Assembly (NCBI GenBank): GCA_018817995.1
Contig: JAHISW010000051.1
Span: 1 to 15,508, forward strand
Direction of reading: 5' to 3'
Length of the DNA stretch: 15,508 nucleotides
Source of the DNA: Patescibacteria group bacterium
Lineage (GTDB): Bacteria; Patescibacteriota; Minisyncoccia; JAHISW01; Tagabacteraceae
Position numbers and translations under genes: made by a program
Notes under the pieces: generated by a model
Databases searched by the model: none
What the model was told of the DNA's origin: nothing
Seen by the model: the letters and a program-made list of their open reading frames with translations, nothing else
In this document: positions 12,861 through 15,508 of the stretch, piece after piece
Layout of the letters: every line of letters starts with the position of its first letter
Position numbering within the stretch: the first letter of the stretch is position 1

Positions 12861-14313
12861 CAATCTCTTGAAGTTTGTTTTAGTTGCGCTTCTTTTTGGG
12901 CTGTTTGCTGTTTTTTTGCTTCATCCTCTTTTTGCCATCAACCAAGACTTGGGGCGGTACTTCAAGGTGAGTGAAATTATTTTACAAACAGGGAGCGTTC
13001 CCGATACTAATCTTTTTTCTTATACGAATACAGATTTTCCTTTTATAAATACGCATTGGCTCGGTGGCCTTGTTTTTTATTTGCTCTCCTTAGTTATCGG
13101 TCTGAAAGGTCTTATTGTGTTCAAAACAATTGTTGTTCTTTCTTCTTTCGGCCTTGTTTTTTATTTAGCTCTTAAAAAATCTAAAAATTTTTGGCTTGTT
13201 TCCGCGGTCTCTTTGCCGGCAATGATTGTCTTTACGGAACGCACGGATGTTCGCCCAGAAATTTTTAGCTTTTTATTTTTCACATTGTTTTTTTATATTT
13301 TATATAATTATCGTTCCGGGTCTAAGGCGATTTGGGCGTTGCCTTTTATTCAATTGTTGTGGGTGAATACTCATGTGTATTTTTTCCTTGGCCCGTTGCT
13401 TTTTTTGTTTTTCTTTGTAGAGAAAATATTCCAGCAGAAAGACAAAACTGAACTTAAGAAGTTTTTGATAGTGGGTTTTTTAGTGGCCATCGCTATTTTT
13501 ATTAATCCCAATGCCATCGGCGGGGCATTGTATCCTGTAACAGCCATGGGTGATTATGGCTATACAATAGTTGAGAACCAAACTCCTTTTTTCTTGTTGG
13601 CATATAATTACCACAAAGGAATTATCGCTTTGTTTTTTTTGATGTCCTTTTTTATTCTCGTTGGTTTTCTGATTAATTATAAAAAATTAAAAATTTTTGA
13701 ATTATTAACCGCTGTTTTTTTCTGTTTTTTCGGAATGTATGCTGTGAGAAATTTTCCTGTTTTTGTTTTGGTGGCAATGCCCGTTTTGGCGCGTAATTTT
13801 TCCATGCCATGGTTTAGGTTTAGAGATTTTTTGAAAGATTTTTTTGAGAGCAAAAAAACATCTTGCGGGGAATTGTTTTTGTTGGTTGGTTGCGTTGTCT
13901 TTTTGTCGGGCATTATTTTTGCGAACAAAGATAAAATAAATCTAAACACAGAGGCAAGGGCGGAAAATGCTGTTAATTTTTTGATTGAAAACGACATCAA
14001 TGGCAAAATGTTTAATAATTTTGATGTGGGCGGTTATCTGATTTATCGTTTGTACCCCGAAATAAAAGTTTTCGTTGATAACAGACCTGAGGCCTACCCT
14101 GTTTCTTTTTTGCAGGATGTTTATATTCCTATGCAAGAACAGGAAGAGTTGTGGAAAAAATATTCTACTGAATATAACTTTGATTTTATTTTTTTTGAAC
14201 ATACGGATATTACTCCTTGGGCGCAAAAGTTTCTTGAGATGATACCGAGCGATAAAAATTGGAAGCAGGTTTATTATGACGATAGTGAGGTTATTTTTGT
14301 GAAAAATGATTAA
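12844..14313 (+). CDS. Polytopic GT-C-like glycosyltransferase, integral membrane
   Basis: About 490 residues with some ten hydrophobic helices. After helix 1 (KFVLVALLFGLFAVFLLHPLF) comes an outer loop with NQDLGRYFKV and NTHWLGG, similar in placement to the acidic catalytic loop of GT-C enzymes that use polyprenyl-phosphate sugars. The C-terminal soluble part (NGKMFNNFDVGGYLIYRLYPE, VFVDNRPEAYP) is typical of a membrane protein group seen in CPR and other bacteria with unclear substrate. There is no ATG start: TTG at 12808, 12844 or 12868 are possible, and I chose 12844 because it lies 7 nt past a likely -10. The 3' end overlaps the following GT2 gene by 8 bp, so the two are probably coupled and work together. 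Confidence 0.65.
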   Translation: MTHTINNLLKFVLVALLFGLFAVFLLHPLFAINQDLGRYFKVSEIILQTGSVPDTNLFSYTNTDFPFINTHWLGGLVFYLLSLVIGLKGLIVFKTIVVLSSFGLVFYLALKKSKNFWLVSAVSLPAMIVFTERTDVRPEIFSFLFFTLFFYILYNYRSGSKAIWALPFIQLLWVNTHVYFFLGPLLFLFFFVEKIFQQKDKTELKKFLIVGFLVAIAIFINPNAIGGALYPVTAMGDYGYTIVENQTPFFLLAYNYHKGIIALFFLMSFFILVGFLINYKKLKIFELLTAVFFCFFGMYAVRNFPVFVLVAMPVLARNFSMPWFRFRDFLKDFFESKKTSCGELFLLVGCVVFLSGIIFANKDKINLNTEARAENAVNFLIENDINGKMFNNFDVGGYLIYRLYPEIKVFVDNRPEAYPVSFLQDVYIPMQEQEELWKKYSTEYNFDFIFFEHTDITPWAQKFLEMIPSDKNWKQVYYDDSEVIFVKND

Positions 14314-15016
14314 CGGCAAACAAAAACTATCCATAGTCATTTCTGTTTACAATGAAAAAGATAGTATCCTTGTACTTTTAGAGAAAATTAGTCTGATTGA
14401 GATTTTGCTGGAAAAAGAAATTATTATTATTGACGATGGTTCTACCGATGGGACGGAAAATATCTTAAAAAACCTGGATAGTAGTAAGTATAAGGTTTTT
14501 CTTAAAGAAAAAAACGAAGGAAAGGGCGCGACTATTAAAGAAGGTTTTCTTCGCGCGACCGGTGATATCATTATTGTTCAGGACGCCGACCTTGAATATA
14601 ATCCGGAAGATTATAACATTTTGCTGAAACCGATTTTGGATGGCGGAGTGGATGTCGTTTATGGTTCAAGAATGTTAGACCAAGAAAATAAAAGAAACTT
14701 TTATCTCCAAAGTTATTTTGCCAACAAATTTTTGACTAAACTGTCAAATATTTTTACAGGATTGCATCTTACCGATATGGAAACTTGCTACAAAGTTTTT
14801 AGCAGGGAAGTTTTGGATTCTTTCAAAAACGAATTGCGTTCAAAAAGGTTTGGGATTGAACCGGAGATAACGGCTAAAATAGCGAAGGGCAAATGGAGAC
14901 TTCGCGAAGTTCCAATATCATATAATGGGCGTAGCTATACAAAGGGTAAAAAAGTTGGCTGGAAAGATGGCCTGGCCACCGTCTGGCATATAATAAGGTT
15001 TAATTTATTTATCTAA
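14306..15016 (+). CDS. GT2 glycosyltransferase, DPM1-like polyprenyl-phosphate sugar synthase
   Basis: This 236-residue soluble GT-A enzyme has SIVISVYNEKDSI at the start, IIDDGSTDGT (41-50) for the nucleotide, and VQDADLEYNPED (91-102) with the metal-binding acidic motif of dolichol-phosphate mannose synthases and bacterial homologues; GSRM and the later ETCYKVF also fit this group. It lacks the C-terminal membrane helices of ArnC/GtrB types. It would load a sugar onto a polyprenyl phosphate at the inner face of the membrane. The gene begins inside the end of the GT-C gene, so the pair plausibly makes and uses one lipid-linked donor. Confidence 0.85.
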   Translation: MINGKQKLSIVISVYNEKDSILVLLEKISLIEILLEKEIIIIDDGSTDGTENILKNLDSSKYKVFLKEKNEGKGATIKEGFLRATGDIIIVQDADLEYNPEDYNILLKPILDGGVDVVYGSRMLDQENKRNFYLQSYFANKFLTKLSNIFTGLHLTDMETCYKVFSREVLDSFKNELRSKRFGIEPEITAKIAKGKWRLREVPISYNGRSYTKGKKVGWKDGLATVWHIIRFNLFI

Positions 15017-15019
15017 ATT

Positions 15020-15046
15020 AACTATTGAGGTTCAACCTCGATAGTT
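15020..15046. repeat. REP-like palindrome A, downstream of the Y1 transposase gene
   Basis: AACTATTGAGGTT (15020-15032) and AACCTCGATAGTT (15034-15046) pair over 13 bp with one wobble and a single central base. It lies 3 bp after the GT2 stop and 8 bp past the transposase stop, between convergent genes. Except for the central base it is identical to the core of palindrome B. Confidence 0.85.
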
Positions 15047-15054
15047 GATTGGAG

Positions 15055-15508
15055 TTACTCTAGCATTATATTTTTCGATAAGAGTTCTAAATTTTTGGAT
15101 TTTTCTTTCAACCATTCTATAGTTTCTTTTTTATATTTTTTTTCTCTACCAAAAAAATTTAATAAGAATTCTCTTTGTGTCACAGATGGAAAATTCTTTT
15201 TTCCAACATAATCAGGAAAGCTACTCCACCTATAATCTTCCAAAAACTTCATCTGTCCAACTATTGAGGTTGAACCTCGATAGTTGGACAGTGGGTTTGT
15301 GTGTATGTAATAGGGAAGATGTAGAAAATGAGCATGTTCGTTTACTAGAACAGCTTTAAATCTACCTTGAAATAACCCACCAACTCTTTCGTGTTTTTTA
15401 TTAAAATACATTGTGTAACCCGTCCCTAGTTTTTGCATAAACTTAACTATTCCGTTTTCTTGTTTTTGTTTTAGTAATAGATGAAAATGATTAGGCATTA
15501 GAACAAAA
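15055..15508 (-). CDS. REP-associated Y1 (HUH) transposase, 5' end beyond the window
   Basis: Partial gene; the frame stays open to the right edge (Phe-Val-Leu before MPNHFHLLLK), so the visible Met at 15498 is probably internal. The HUH metal-binding motif HFH, the segment RVGGLFQGRFKA, the tyrosine-bearing PYYIHTNPL and the RWSSFPDYVG ending are those of the Y1/TnpA_REP (RAYT) family, which nicks single-stranded DNA at REP palindromes by a tyrosine intermediate. In the visible part, a REP-like palindrome (15253-15291) is inserted in frame just after NPL and codes for LSNYRGSTSIVGQ. Two matching palindromes next to such a gene suggest it mobilises or arose with them. Confidence 0.85.
   Translation of the reverse strand, partial: FVLMPNHFHLLLKQKQENGIVKFMQKLGTGYTMYFNKKHERVGGLFQGRFKAVLVNEHAHFLHLPYYIHTNPLSNYRGSTSIVGQMKFLEDYRWSSFPDYVGKKNFPSVTQREFLLNFFGREKKYKKETIEWLKEKSKNLELLSKNIMLE
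15253..15291. repeat. REP-like palindrome B, inside the Y1 transposase gene
   Basis: The arms 15253-15271 and 15273-15291 pair at 18 of 19 positions around one base. The central 27 bp match palindrome A apart from the middle base. The length of 39 bp keeps the reading frame of the transposase. Confidence 0.85.

Overview
The window reads as a chromosomal segment of a Candidate Phyla Radiation (Patescibacteria, probably Parcubacteria-like) bacterium. The reasons are small, AT-rich, tightly packed genes; the order prfB-ftsE-ftsX; a sigma-region-4/HARE regulator followed by a DUF8128-type membrane protein and a VirD4-like ATPase; a lamin-tail surface protein; and many small palindromic and TAAC/TTAG-type repeats. 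UGA is a normal stop here: release factor 2 is encoded and ftsE ends in TGA. This argues against the Gracilibacteria/Absconditabacteria code.

Region 1 (about 1-2920) is a complete diversity-generating retroelement (DGR). On the minus strand, in reading order, lie a strong promoter, the target gene (2807-2043) ending in the variable repeat (VR, 2176-2050), a terminator, a structured spacer, the template repeat (TR, 1683-1557) and the reverse transcriptase gene (1150-101). The accessory gene avd (1154-1501) is on the opposite strand. TR and VR align without gaps over 127 bp. Of the 24 internal differences, 23 fall on template adenines and 16 residues of the target are changed. The last 18 bp are identical, as expected of an IMH-type initiation site. 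Unusual points are the head-to-head RT and avd genes with start codons 3 bp apart, a TR that seems to have its own promoter and flanking hairpins, and a GC-rich target gene beside AT-rich RT and avd.

Region 2 (2964-5565) is the housekeeping cluster prfB-ftsE-ftsX. RF2 has a shortened N-terminal domain, and a 24-bp inverted repeat separates ftsE from ftsX. Region 3 (5571-9497) is a likely operon of a sigma4-HTH/HARE regulator, a DUF8128-like membrane protein and a VirD4/TraG-like ATPase with a zinc-finger tail. Region 4 (9498-10333) holds a PaaX/Cas2-like regulator preceded by an 11-bp tandem operator-like repeat and flanked by an imperfect 24-bp direct repeat.

Region 5 (10334-15016) is a cell-surface block: an anchored lamin-tail/PKD protein, a GT4 glycosyltransferase (minus) that looks remodelled by small inserted repeats and an internal deletion, a polytopic GT-C-like protein, and a DPM1-like GT2 enzyme that overlaps it and could make its lipid-linked donor. 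Region 6 (15020-15508) is a REP-associated Y1 transposase, cut by the window end, with one palindrome just downstream of it and a second copy in frame inside its own coding sequence.

No tRNA, rRNA or CRISPR array was recognised. Promoter calls were made by eye and are tentative except the one upstream of the DGR target.
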